Positions 1 through 5,893 of a DNA stretch of 7,379 bases are shown piece after piece. Where the stretch lies: NCBI GenBank assembly GCA_047624165.1, contig JBLHPD010000224.1, forward strand, positions 1 through 7,379, written 5' to 3'. Under the pieces are notes generated by a model. That model did not search any database, was not told where the DNA came from, and saw only the letters and a program-made list of their open reading frames with translations. Every line of letters starts with the position of its first letter. Within the stretch, counting starts at the first letter, position 1. Made by a program: the position numbers and the translations under genes. The stretch is from Clostridium_AD sp047624165 (lineage in GTDB: Bacteria; Bacillota; Clostridia; Clostridiales; Clostridiaceae).

Positions 1-119
1 ATCCAAAATATTCACCACCAGTCAAATCATATTTTTAATCTATCTGATGTTTATATTCGACGTTGTATAACCAAAACCCTTTTGCCAATATAAGGAAATT
101 ATTAATTTGCAATGGCTGA

Positions 120-269
120 GTAGTAACGATTTTTATATTAACTGGATGGTTTATAGATTCTTGGATTGCAGTTTTGATATATGTACTAGCTTATATAATG
201 TATTTGAGTATAAAACGAGAAGACATTACTAGCACAATTAAAAATATAAAGTTATTAATGAAAGCTTAG
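120..269 (+). pseudogene. C-terminal tail of a membrane protein, possibly an oligosaccharide flippase (remnant)
   Basis: An open frame of 49 codons ends with TAG at 267-269, one base before the next ATG. It reads as a hydrophobic stretch (roughly codons 3-30, with WFIDSW and a run of I, L, V, Y and A) followed by a basic amphipathic tail (SIKREDITSTIKN, ending LLMKA). This is how polytopic transporters such as Wzx-type flippases often end, and the position just upstream of dTDP-sugar genes fits, but the family is an inference. The frame is closed by TGA at 117-119. None of the three forward frames in 1-119 gives a convincing continuation, so the gene is probably frameshifted or deleted here. 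It could also be non-coding sequence that happens to be hydrophobic. Confidence 0.35.
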
Positions 270-270
270 G

Positions 271-321
271 ATGAAAATTATTCTAGTAACAGGTGGTGCT
301 GGTTTTATCGGAAGTAATTTT
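271..321 (+). pseudogene. N-terminal stub of an NAD(P)-dependent nucleotide-sugar epimerase/dehydratase
   Basis: The first 17 codons read MKIILVTGGAGFIGSNF, the glycine-rich Rossmann nucleotide-binding loop (GGAGFIG) that starts RmlB/GalE-type short-chain dehydrogenases. Similarity stops abruptly after codon 17, where the sequence turns into lysine- and asparagine-rich leader. Against the start of rfbB at 1882 the stub matches 14 of 17 residues but differs at many third codon positions, so it is not a fresh copy of that gene. It is probably what a deletion left of another rfbB-like gene. The frame stays open through 322-384 into rfbA. There is only a weak AGG just before the ATG at 271. Confidence 0.6.
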
Positions 322-371
322 CAAGCTAATGACAAAATCAGTATGAATTATAGGCAAAAGAAAAAAATTAT

Positions 372-378
372 AAGGAGG
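372..378 (+). promoter_or_regulatory. Ribosome binding site deciding the rfbA start
   Basis: AAGGAGG lies six bases upstream of the ATG at 385. It is a near-complete match to the 16S rRNA anti-Shine-Dalgarno sequence, and it places the rfbA start at 385 rather than at the in-frame ATG at 271. Confidence 0.85.
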
Positions 379-384
379 CAAAAC

Positions 385-1287
385 ATGAAAGGTATTATTT
401 TAGCTGGTGGTTCCGGCACAAGACTATATCCAGTAACAAAAGCAGTATCAAAGCAAATACTCCCAATATATGATAAACCAATGATATATTACCCATTATC
501 AGTATTAATGCTTGCAGGCATAAAAGAAATATTAATTATTTCAGCACCTAGAGATGTAGTTACTTTTGAAGAATTACTAGGTGATGGAAGCGATATAGGG
601 CTTAAATTACAGTATGCTATTCAAGAAGAACCAAGAGGACTTGCAGATGCATTTATTATTGGAGAAGAGTTCATAGGAAATGATAAGGTGGCCTTAGTAC
701 TTGGGGATAATATTTTTCATGGTTATGGTTTTACCGAAAGATTAACAAGAGCGTCAGAAAGAGAAGGGGCTACTATTTTTGGATACCATGTAAGCAATCC
801 AAATGAATTTGGTGTTGTTGAATTTGATGAAAATAATAATGTAGTATCTATTGAGGAAAAACCGCAAACACCTAAATCAAATTATGCAGTTCCTGGTTTA
901 TACTTCTATGATAACGATGTAGTGGAGATTGCTAAAAATGTTAGGCCATCTGCTAGAGGTGAAATAGAAATTACAGCGGTAAATAATGAATATTTAAGAC
1001 GAGGCAATTTAAAAGTTGAGCTTTTTGGTAGAGGAATGGCATGGCTTGATACAGGCACTCATAGAGGACTACTTGATGCAGCTAACTTTGTTGAAGCTAT
1101 TCAAACTAGGCAAGGATTATATGTGGCTTGTATAGAAGAGATAGCTTATAGAAATGGTTTTATAAATAGAGAGCAACTGTTAAAGTTAGCAGAACCTTTA
1201 ATGAAATCAAAATATGGTAAGTATTTAATGCAGATTGCTGATGATTATAATAAGGCTAATATAGAAGCAACTGCTACAACAGAGTAA
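385..1287 (+). CDS. rfbA: Glucose-1-phosphate thymidylyltransferase (RmlA)
   Basis: A 300-residue cytoplasmic enzyme that joins glucose-1-phosphate and dTTP to give dTDP-glucose, the first step of dTDP-L-rhamnose and related deoxysugar synthesis. The nucleotide-binding signature LAGGSGTRLYP is at residues 6-16, SKQ at 22-24, the metal-binding LGDN at 106-109 (Asp108), EEKP at 157-160, the YAVPGLYFYD core at 167-176, ARGEIEIT at 190-197 and WLDTGTH at 220-226. Length and motif order are those of the full RmlA family. The start at 385 is chosen for its AAGGAGG site; an in-frame ATG at 271 would add 38 residues that belong to an unrelated Rossmann-fold stub. The rfbC gene follows after a 15-base gap that contains its ribosome binding site, so the two are almost certainly co-transcribed. 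Confidence 0.95.
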   Translation: MKGIILAGGSGTRLYPVTKAVSKQILPIYDKPMIYYPLSVLMLAGIKEILIISAPRDVVTFEELLGDGSDIGLKLQYAIQEEPRGLADAFIIGEEFIGNDKVALVLGDNIFHGYGFTERLTRASEREGATIFGYHVSNPNEFGVVEFDENNNVVSIEEKPQTPKSNYAVPGLYFYDNDVVEIAKNVRPSARGEIEITAVNNEYLRRGNLKVELFGRGMAWLDTGTHRGLLDAANFVEAIQTRQGLYVACIEEIAYRNGFINREQLLKLAEPLMKSKYGKYLMQIADDYNKANIEATATTE

Positions 1288-1292
1288 TGAAT

Positions 1293-1297
1293 GGAGG
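1293..1297 (+). promoter_or_regulatory. Ribosome binding site deciding the rfbC start
   Basis: GGAGG sits five bases before the ATG at 1303. It overlaps the G of another in-frame ATG at 1291, so that earlier codon cannot be the start served by this site. Confidence 0.75.
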
Positions 1298-1302
1298 CAC
1301 TT

Positions 1303-1875
1303 ATGGGAAAGTTTAATTTTATAGAAACTAAGATAAAAGATATATACATAATTGAACCTAAAGTTTTTGGGGACAATAGAGGTTATTTTATGGAAACCTA
1401 TAATAAGAATGATTTCTTTGAAGCTGGGCTTACAATGGAGTTTGTCCAAGATAATGAATCAAAGTCTAAAAAAGGAGTACTCAGAGGACTTCATTTTCAA
1501 ACTAAACATACTCAAGGTAAACTCGTTCGTGTTACAGAGGGACAAGTCTTTGATGTAGCTGTAGATTTAAGAAAAGGTTCACCTACCTTTGGAAAGTGGG
1601 AAGGAGTAATTCTTACAGCTGAAAATAAGAAGCAGTTTTATGTTCCAGAAGGATTTGCTCATGGATTTTTAGTTATGTCAGAGATGGCTGTATTTAATTA
1701 TAAATGTACAGATTATTATGCACCTGAGTATGACAGTGGTGTACTATGGAATGATGAAGATATAGCCATTGAATGGCCTTTAGAAGGTATAGAGGATATT
1801 CTATTGTCAGATAAGGATAAGTTGCAAAAGAAACTAAAAGATTTAGAAATACCATTTGAATATAAAGGGGAGTAA
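1303..1875 (+). CDS. rfbC: dTDP-4-dehydrorhamnose 3,5-epimerase (RmlC)
   Basis: A 190-residue cupin-fold enzyme that epimerises C3 and C5 of dTDP-4-keto-6-deoxyglucose, the third step towards dTDP-L-rhamnose. Family landmarks are FGDNRGYFMETYN (22-34), RGLHFQ (61-66, with His64 the likely catalytic base), GKLVRV with Lys73, the DVAVDLRKGSPTFGKW strand (84-99), VPEGFAHGF (114-122) and NYKCTDYY (132-139, where Tyr133 is the likely catalytic acid). The tail LLSDKDK is also typical. The start at 1303 is preferred over the ATG at 1291 because the GGAGG site overlaps the latter. The stop at 1873-1875 is six bases before the rfbB ATG, indicating tight operon coupling. Confidence 0.95.
   Translation: MGKFNFIETKIKDIYIIEPKVFGDNRGYFMETYNKNDFFEAGLTMEFVQDNESKSKKGVLRGLHFQTKHTQGKLVRVTEGQVFDVAVDLRKGSPTFGKWEGVILTAENKKQFYVPEGFAHGFLVMSEMAVFNYKCTDYYAPEYDSGVLWNDEDIAIEWPLEGIEDILLSDKDKLQKKLKDLEIPFEYKGE
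1864..1872 (+). promoter_or_regulatory. Ribosome binding site of rfbB
   Basis: AAAGGGGAG lies inside the last codons of rfbC. Spacing to the ATG at 1882 is nine bases, against only three to an in-frame TTG at 1876, so 1882 is the better start. Confidence 0.65.
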
Positions 1876-1881
1876 TTGGTT

Positions 1882-2934
1882 ATGAAAACTTATTTAGTAA
1901 CAGGTGGGGCTGGATTTATAGGTGCAAATTTTGTTCAATATATGTTAAATAAATATTCAGATATAAAAATTATAAATTTAGATAAATTAACTTATGCAGG
2001 AAATTTAGAAAATTTAAAAGAAGTAGAGAATAATGCAAACTATACTTTTGTACAAGGAGATATATGTGACAAAGAATTAGTAGAAAAATTATTTAAAGAT
2101 ACTGATATTGATTATGTTGTAAATTTTGCAGCAGAATCACATGTAGATAGAAGCATAAAAGAACCAGAGATATTTGTTAAGACAAATGTTCTAGGTACAG
2201 TAAATCTTTTAAATATAGCTAAAAATTCATGGGAAATTGAAGCTGGATTTAAGGAAGGCAAGAAGTTTATGCAAGTGTCTACTGATGAAGTATATGGTTC
2301 ACTAGGCGATACTGGATTCTTCCTTGAAACTACACCACTAGATCCACACAGTCCATATTCTTCTAGTAAAACAGGTGCTGATTTAATGGTTAAAGCTTAT
2401 TTTGATACATATAAGATGCCAGTAAATACAACTAGATGCTCAAACAATTATGGACCATATCAATTCCCAGAAAAATTAATACCACTTCTAATAAATAACT
2501 GCTTAAATCATAAAAATCTACCAGTATACGGTACTGGAATGAATATAAGAGATTGGTTATATGTTGAAGATCATTGCAAAGCTATAGATATGGTTATAAA
2601 TGGTGGTAGAGTAGGAGAAGTTTACAATATAGGTGGACACAATGAAAGAACTAATATGCAAATAGTTAAAACTGTTATTAATTATTTAAATGAAAGTGTA
2701 GATAAAGAAATAACAGAAAAACTAATAACATATGTTGAAGATAGAAAAGGTCATGACATGAGATATGGAATAGATCCAGCTAAGATAAAAGAAGAGCTAG
2801 GATGGTACCCTGAAACCACCTTTGAGGTAGGAATAAAGAAGACGATAAAATGGAATCTAGATAATAAAGAGTGGATGAATAATATTACTAGTGGTGAGTA
2901 CCAAAAATATTATGATAATATGTATGGGAAATAA
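1882..2934 (+). CDS. rfbB: dTDP-glucose 4,6-dehydratase (RmlB)
   Basis: A 350-residue NAD-dependent extended short-chain dehydrogenase that converts dTDP-glucose to dTDP-4-keto-6-deoxyglucose, the shared intermediate for rhamnose and other deoxysugars. The N-terminal loop GGAGFIG (8-14) binds NAD. FAAESHVDRSI (82-92) and TNVLGT (101-106) are family signatures. The catalytic set is complete: Thr134-Asp135-Glu136 in STDEVYG, and Tyr159/Lys163 in the YxxxK motif (YSSSK). RCSNNYGPYQFPEKLIP (185-201), NIRDWLYVEDHC (221-232) and DRKGHDMRYGID (287-298) are the usual substrate-binding segments. No rfbD follows within the window; the next 300 bases hold no recognisable sugar gene. Confidence 0.95.
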   Translation: MKTYLVTGGAGFIGANFVQYMLNKYSDIKIINLDKLTYAGNLENLKEVENNANYTFVQGDICDKELVEKLFKDTDIDYVVNFAAESHVDRSIKEPEIFVKTNVLGTVNLLNIAKNSWEIEAGFKEGKKFMQVSTDEVYGSLGDTGFFLETTPLDPHSPYSSSKTGADLMVKAYFDTYKMPVNTTRCSNNYGPYQFPEKLIPLLINNCLNHKNLPVYGTGMNIRDWLYVEDHCKAIDMVINGGRVGEVYNIGGHNERTNMQIVKTVINYLNESVDKEITEKLITYVEDRKGHDMRYGIDPAKIKEELGWYPETTFEVGIKKTIKWNLDNKEWMNNITSGEYQKYYDNMYGK

Positions 2935-2975
2935 TTTGTGTATAATGAAGCCCTTAGGGATTAACTCTGAGAGCT

Positions 2976-3176
2976 TTGATAGAAAACTATGAATTGAATA
3001 CTGATTTATTGGATGTGACAATCGATATTGCTGTTGCTGTATTCTTTTCAACTTATGTATATGATATCAAAACAAATGACTACCGAGTAAAAGAAAATGG
3101 TGTAGGTTACATTAAAATATATATAAGTATCATGGTAGGACCTGGGATCGAATATTTTAGAATGATTGGGTTGTAA
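2976..3176 (+). pseudogene. Unrecognised small ORF, possibly a gene remnant
   Basis: A 66-codon frame beginning with TTG; the frame is open upstream to 2958 but offers no ATG. I do not recognise the product. It has an acidic start (IENYELNTDLLDVT), a short hydrophobic stretch (IDIAVAVFF), a mixed centre (YVYDIKTNDYRVKENG) and a hydrophobic end (YIKIYISIMVGPG). Composition is protein-like rather than random, but there is no clear ribosome binding site. It could be the surviving end of a disrupted gene or a chance frame. Nothing links it to the rfb operon beyond position. Confidence 0.25.
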
Positions 3177-3322
3177 GCAGTTCAGTGTCCGGACAACAGT
3201 GTGCATTAAATTGTATTTTTGATAGTCGTTATTTGTTTTAGGGTACTAATCAATAGGCATATCCTAAAAATTTAGGGATGCAAAACTTTTAATAATACCG
3301 CATGAAGAAAGTGAGTGAAAAT

Positions 3323-3763
3323 ATGAAGGTTAATATAAGTCTAATAATTAATATATTCTCAATTATATTCCAAGCAGTAGGAGCAATACTATTAATCCCT
3401 AGTTCATTTAAACCGATTATAATTCGTAATTCTTTTAGTGGACCTAATCCGCCAAATTTGAAATCAGAATATAAAGAAGAGTATATAAGTAAAACCCAAA
3501 ACGCTTATATAACGCGAATAAGTACCTCTTATATTATTATAGGGTTTATATTGCAAGCATTAGGTTTAATTTTAAACAATGAGATATTAACTAATATACA
3601 ATTAATAACAATATGTGGATTGATTTTATTATGTTTATTATTATTTATGGGTAAAAATTTGCCTGTAAAATTAGCTAATAATGAAAAACTATATGAGAAA
3701 TTTTGGAATAAAAATAAGGGAGAAATATCAAAGGATATAATATGGCTAAAGACAATAGATTAG
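3323..3763 (+). CDS. Small predicted three-pass membrane protein, function unknown
   Basis: A 146-residue protein with hydrophobic segments at about residues 5-25, 66-84 and 91-109. The first is followed by a polar, proline-rich loop (SGPNPPNLKSEYKEEY) and the last by a charged tail rich in Lys and Asn with two tryptophans. There are no catalytic motifs and I do not recognise the family. The ATG at 3323 is preferred over the in-frame ATG at 3302: a weak purine-rich AAAGTGAG lies just upstream of it, while nothing resembling a ribosome binding site precedes 3302. The stop TAG at 3761-3763 is directly followed by hairpin A (from 3765), so this gene may be the first cargo of the repeat-bounded region. 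Confidence 0.6.
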   Translation: MKVNISLIINIFSIIFQAVGAILLIPSSFKPIIIRNSFSGPNPPNLKSEYKEEYISKTQNAYITRISTSYIIIGFILQALGLILNNEILTNIQLITICGLILLCLLLFMGKNLPVKLANNEKLYEKFWNKNKGEISKDIIWLKTID

Positions 3764-3764
3764 A

Positions 3765-3910
3765 AAGGAACTAACTTCCAGTTATATCCTATGGGGTCGT
3801 GTCAGCCGCCATAGCCATCAACCTAATAATTCTATAATATTCCAATGGGCTCATAGCTATCTTTCTGTTAGAATTGGAAGTATCAACTAATAAATAATAT
3901 TAGTTATAGC
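3765..3910. repeat. Degenerate tandem repeat unit, first copy
   Basis: About 145 bases running from hairpin A through GGGGTC, CATCAACCTAATAATTC, AATATTCCAATGGG, GAATTGGAAGTAT and TTATAGC. The next unit (from 3911) repeats these landmarks in the same order with substitutions. Within it, AACTAATA (3885-3892) and TATTAGTT (3898-3905) form a perfect 8-bp hairpin with a 5-base loop. No gene is seen here. Confidence 0.5.
3766..3790. repeat. Hairpin A, copy 1
   Basis: A 25-nt nested inverted repeat: outer arms AGGA/TCCT, two mismatched positions, inner arms TAACT/AGTTA and loop TCC. It starts three bases after the stop codon of the membrane-protein gene. It is followed at 3793-3810 by GGGGTCGTGTCAGCCGCC, the 5' part of module C, and then CATCAACCTAA. 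Confidence 0.75.
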
Positions 3911-4056
3911 AAGGAGCTAACTTCCAGTTACCTCCTAAGGGGTCCATGGCCATCAACCTTAGAATTTAATAATATTACAAATGGTATAAATTGCAACCTA
4001 GACTGGAATTGGAATTATTAGTTGATAATTAGTTCTTAATTATAGCCATTAATTGT
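3911..4056. repeat. Degenerate tandem repeat unit, second copy
   Basis: It matches the preceding unit at hairpin A, GGGGTCC, GCCATCAACCTTAGAATT, AATATTACAAATGG, GGAATTGGAATTATT and AATTATAGCC. Its TTATTAGTTGATA (4015-4027) is the exact reverse complement of 3881-3893 in the first unit, so the two form a 13-bp inverted repeat around hairpin A copy 2. The remaining stretch up to 4140 is AT-rich, has no convincing ORF, and may be the non-coding end of the adjacent IS fragment. Confidence 0.45.
3912..3936. repeat. Hairpin A, copy 2
   Basis: The best-paired copy: AGGAG/CTCCT outer arms, one C-C mismatch, TAACT/AGTTA inner arms and loop TCC. It is flanked by AAGG on both sides and followed by a degenerate GGGGTC and CATCAACCTTAG. 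Confidence 0.75.
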
Positions 4057-4140
4057 AAATTAGGTGTATTTTAAGGCAACTCTAATAAGCCATCTTTATT
4101 TAATTCAAGAAAACTCCAATTAAGTAATTATATTAAAGGA

Positions 4141-4605
4141 TTAACTTGCCATTTTTACTAAGCCCACTACTGATATTTTAATGCTTTTCAAAATCAGAAT
4201 GGGTGTTTTTTTACCCTTTTTCTTAGATTTTGTGCCATATCGTTGAATAGAAATTAGTATTCGCTGAAGTATTTGATATAAAACTATTTTACCTTTAAAA
4301 ATATTCATATATATCTCATTAAAATATTGTTTAACAGTACCAAAGGATTTTATTTCACTTAACTCTTTACCGGTTTTTAAATAATTTAATTTACGTGCTG
4401 TAAAAACTATTGTTGAAGTAAGTAATATCATAATTAATCTACTGTATATAAAACATTGTATTCTTTCTAATCCTGACTTTCTAACTTCATGGATTTTAAA
4501 AAGAGATTTCCATATTTTGAACATTATTTCGATTTGCCAACGCGTTGTATAAAGTAGATGTATTTGTTCAGTAGATAATATTTCACAGGGTACATTAGCA
4601 AACAT
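4141..4605 (-). pseudogene. IS4-family transposase, C-terminal fragment
   Basis: The minus-strand frame encodes about 150 residues of the C-terminal end of a DDE transposase. Tyr19, Arg22, Glu26 and Lys33 form the Y-(2)-R-(3)-E-(6)-K signature that defines the IS4 family, inside LLYTTRWQIEIMFKIWK; Glu26 is the last acid of the DDE triad. After it come ERIQCFIYSRLIMILL and a very basic tail (TKSKKKGKK). The N-terminal two thirds with both catalytic aspartates are missing. The apparent start (Met-Phe-Ala) is not native: those codons are the reverse complement of the left edge of hairpin B, a sequence also found without the transposase at 5842-5851. The element was therefore truncated at, or joined to, the repeat near 4594. 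No intact terminal repeats were identified, so it is not mobile by itself. Confidence 0.85.
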
Positions 4606-4635
4606 AAACTGACAGCTAACGCTGACAATTTATGT
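4602..4635. repeat. Hairpin B, copy 1
   Basis: ACATAAA (4602-4608) pairs with TTTATGT (4629-4635), and an inner CAGC/GCTG stem encloses the loop TAAC. The left edge is the junction with the IS4 transposase fragment. Confidence 0.7.
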
Positions 4636-4638
4636 AAT

Positions 4639-4673
4639 GGGGTCATGTCAGCCGCCTATTAATTGGGAACCCC
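4639..4673. repeat. Module C, copy 1 (internally deleted)
   Basis: The outer stem GGGGT (4639-4643)/ACCCC (4669-4673) is kept, and the left arm of the inner stem (CGCCTATTAATTG) is present. The right arm CAATTAATTAGGCG seen in the other two copies is absent: the sequence jumps from GGGAA to CCCC. About 20 bases have been lost relative to copy 2. Confidence 0.6.
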
Positions 4674-4680
4674 GAAGGGC

Positions 4681-4827
4681 ATCAAAGATGGTACAGCTGA
4701 TGCGGCTTTAGTAGATGAGAATTTGATTGAAAAATTGAGAGACCGTGAAAAGAATAAAACAAAAAAGCCTGGCGGTAGCCATGGATGGGAACTACTCGAA
4801 CATATAGAAGACTATATGTTTGAGTAG
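4681..4827 (+). pseudogene. Orphan conserved 48-codon reading frame, copy 1 (start not evident)
   Basis: It reads IKDGTADAALVDENLIEK, then LRDREKNKTKKPGGSHG, then WELLEHIEDYMFE, ending with TAG at 4825-4827. The frame is open back to 4663, where an in-frame TTG lacks a ribosome binding site; no ATG precedes the peptide. I do not recognise the family. The second copy at 5958 differs at four codons synonymously over the first 40 codons with no amino-acid change, and at three codons by replacement in the last ten, which lie inside hairpin D. That pattern suggests the sequence was selected as protein. It may be the 3' end of a lost gene carried along in the repeat, or a small protein with an unusual start. 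Confidence 0.4.
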
Positions 4828-4831
4828 TTCC
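4788..4831. terminator. Hairpin D, copy 1 (terminator-like)
   Basis: Two 20-base arms (4788-4807 and 4812-4831) pair at all positions with a single G-T wobble, around the loop AAGA. The stem contains the last codons and the TAG stop of the orphan frame. It is followed by CTTTG, only a weak T-run, so an intrinsic terminator is plausible but not certain; an RNA structure with another role is the alternative. Confidence 0.55.
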
Positions 4832-4833
4832 TT

Positions 4834-4860
4834 TGTCGTGAAGGGGTTTGTTTCACGACA
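4834..4860. repeat. Hairpin E, copy 1
   Basis: TGTCGTGAA (4834-4842) and TTCACGACA (4852-4860) form a perfect 9-bp stem around a 9-base loop, directly after hairpin D. Its function is unknown. Confidence 0.6.
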
Positions 4861-4880
4861 TCAATTATATATTTAAAAAG

Positions 4881-4911
4881 TAGTGTAGAATAAAATGTAA
4901 TTTTCTGATAA
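4881..4911 (+). promoter_or_regulatory. Conserved promoter-like block upstream of the first rpn gene
   Basis: A 31-base block running from TAGTGTAGAATAAAATG to TTTTCTGATAA is identical at 6224-6254 ahead of the second rpn gene, although flanking sequence differs. Possible -10 elements are TAAAAT at 4891-4896 or 4909-4914. The centre carries AAAAT-GTA-ATTTT symmetry, which could serve a regulator. Promoter assignment is inference from position and conservation. Confidence 0.4.
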
Positions 4912-4923
4912 AATAAGAATATA

Positions 4924-4930
4924 GGAAGGA
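4924..4930 (+). promoter_or_regulatory. Ribosome binding site of the first rpn gene
   Basis: GGAAGGA ends eight bases before the ATG at 4939, supporting that start. Confidence 0.7.
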
Positions 4931-4938
4931 ATGATTAT

Positions 4939-5784
4939 ATGAAAAGATTAAAACCCTTAAACGACTTCATCTTCAAGAAAACCTTTGGTGAGGAAGAAAC
5001 AAAAGATAATCTAATAGCATTACTTAATGCAATTCTAAGTAAAAAAGATAGAGATAAATTAGTAACACTAGAAATAGTTGAAAATAAAGAGTTAACACCT
5101 GAATTAATCGGGGATAAGACAGGAATTATAGATGTTAGAGCTAAAACAAAAGATGGTACGCAACTTGAAATAGAAGTGCAGCTAACAAATCAGCACAACA
5201 TGGATAAAAGGACAATGTGGTATTGGGGAGAAATGTTCTCAGAAGGAATAAAAAAGGGAGAAGATTATAAGAACCTACCTAAGGTCATAACTATAAATAT
5301 AGTAGACTTTGAATATATAAAAATACCTGATAAATTCCATACAACCTTTCATCTATGGGAAGATGGAGCAAAAGACTACATGTTAACAGACGTAGTAGAG
5401 ATTCACTTCATAGAAATGGAAAAATTTAGAAAATTAAGAAATAAGAATTTAAAAGAAGATAAACTTCAAAGGTGGTTATCATTCTTTAGAGAAGATATAA
5501 GTAAAGAAGAGTTAAAGGAGCTGATGGATATGGATGTTGATATTAAAAAAGCAGAAGAAAAAATTGAATATCTAAGTAGTGATCCAAAGACATTAGAACT
5601 TTATAAAGCAAGAGAAAGATCACTTCATGAGAGGGCTAATATGATAAGTTCTGCACAGGATGAAACAGTAATAAAAATAGCAGAGAAGATGATAATAAAG
5701 GGACTTTCTATTGAGGATATAGTTGAATTGACAGAGCTTACAGTACAAAAAGTAACTGAGATAAAGAAGAGAATATTGCAATAA
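4939..5784 (+). CDS. Rpn-family PD-(D/E)XK nuclease / putative transposase, first copy
   Basis: A 281-residue protein of the Rpn (recombination-promoting nuclease) family, often annotated as 'PD-(D/E)XK nuclease family transposase'. The N-terminus KPLNDFIFKKTFGEEETKDNLIALLNAIL (residues 5-33) is the family opening. The nuclease core is visible as IIDVRAKTKDG with Asp65, then LEIEVQL with Glu79 and Gln81, a D...ExQ variant of PD-(D/E)XK. RTMWYWGEMF (91-100) and VITINIVDFEYI (116-127) follow, and the C-terminus GLSIEDIVELTELTVQKVTEIKK is a helical segment common in the family. Known members cut DNA, stimulate RecA-independent recombination, and in E. coli act against phage; whether this one does so is inference. 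Length and core residues look intact. An in-frame internal start at 5641 is annotated separately. It is roughly 40% identical by eye to the second copy. Confidence 0.88.
   Translation: MKRLKPLNDFIFKKTFGEEETKDNLIALLNAILSKKDRDKLVTLEIVENKELTPELIGDKTGIIDVRAKTKDGTQLEIEVQLTNQHNMDKRTMWYWGEMFSEGIKKGEDYKNLPKVITINIVDFEYIKIPDKFHTTFHLWEDGAKDYMLTDVVEIHFIEMEKFRKLRNKNLKEDKLQRWLSFFREDISKEELKELMDMDVDIKKAEEKIEYLSSDPKTLELYKARERSLHERANMISSAQDETVIKIAEKMIIKGLSIEDIVELTELTVQKVTEIKKRILQ
5641..5784 (+). CDS. Possible intragenic RpnS-like small protein
   Basis: Codon 235 of the rpn gene is an ATG preceded by GAGAGGG (5629-5635) with a five-base spacer, a good initiation context inside a coding region. Translation from it would give the 47-residue C-terminal segment (MISSAQDETV to KKRILQ) containing the helical GLSIEDIVELTELT part. 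In E. coli, Rpn genes are known to express such in-frame C-terminal products, which bind and inhibit the full-length nuclease. The same role here is inference from that precedent; purine-rich sequence before Met codons can also occur by chance. Confidence 0.3.
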   Translation: MISSAQDETVIKIAEKMIIKGLSIEDIVELTELTVQKVTEIKKRILQ

Positions 5785-5807
5785 ATAGCAACTAGCAAAC
5801 ATTAGCA

Positions 5808-5832
5808 AGGAACTGACTTCCAGTCATCTCCT
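5808..5832. repeat. Hairpin A, copy 3 (compensatory change)
   Basis: Outer arms AGGA/TCCT, inner arms TGACT/AGTCA and loop TCC. Relative to the other copies, the inner stem has A-to-G on the left and T-to-C on the right, a compensatory pair that keeps pairing. It begins 23 bases after the stop of the first rpn gene. Confidence 0.8.
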
Positions 5833-5847
5833 ATGACTTCGTAGCAA

Positions 5848-5881
5848 ACATAAACTGACAGCTTGCGCTGACAATTTATGT
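5848..5881. repeat. Hairpin B, copy 2
   Basis: ACATAAA/TTTATGT outer arms and CAGC/GCTG inner arms; the loop is TTGC instead of TAAC, so only the loop has changed relative to copy 1. The left flank TAGCAAACAT is shared with 4595-4604. Confidence 0.7.
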
Positions 5882-5893
5882 AATTTCTGTAAG

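Noticed and set aside
1..119. Minus-strand frame reading KYDLTGGEYFG at the left edge
   Set aside because: The frame is very short, is preceded by a stop, has no start codon and no recognised family; I see nothing supportable in this stretch.
271..1287. A 338-residue RmlA starting at the upstream ATG
   Set aside because: The first 17 residues belong to a different enzyme family, the next 21 are leader-like, and a near-perfect AAGGAGG directs the start at 385.
1225..1449. Minus-strand open frame across the rfbA-rfbC junction
   Set aside because: It lies opposite two certain genes, is cysteine- and isoleucine-rich without motif, and has no ribosome binding site support.
2857..3051. Minus-strand open frame over the end of rfbB
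   Set aside because: It overlaps the intact C-terminus of RmlB and shows no family motif or initiation signal.
4681..4827. Calling the orphan frame a normal gene with TTG start at 4663
   Set aside because: The TTG lacks a ribosome binding site and is not preserved in the second copy, where an in-frame stop lies just upstream and no alternative start exists before the peptide.
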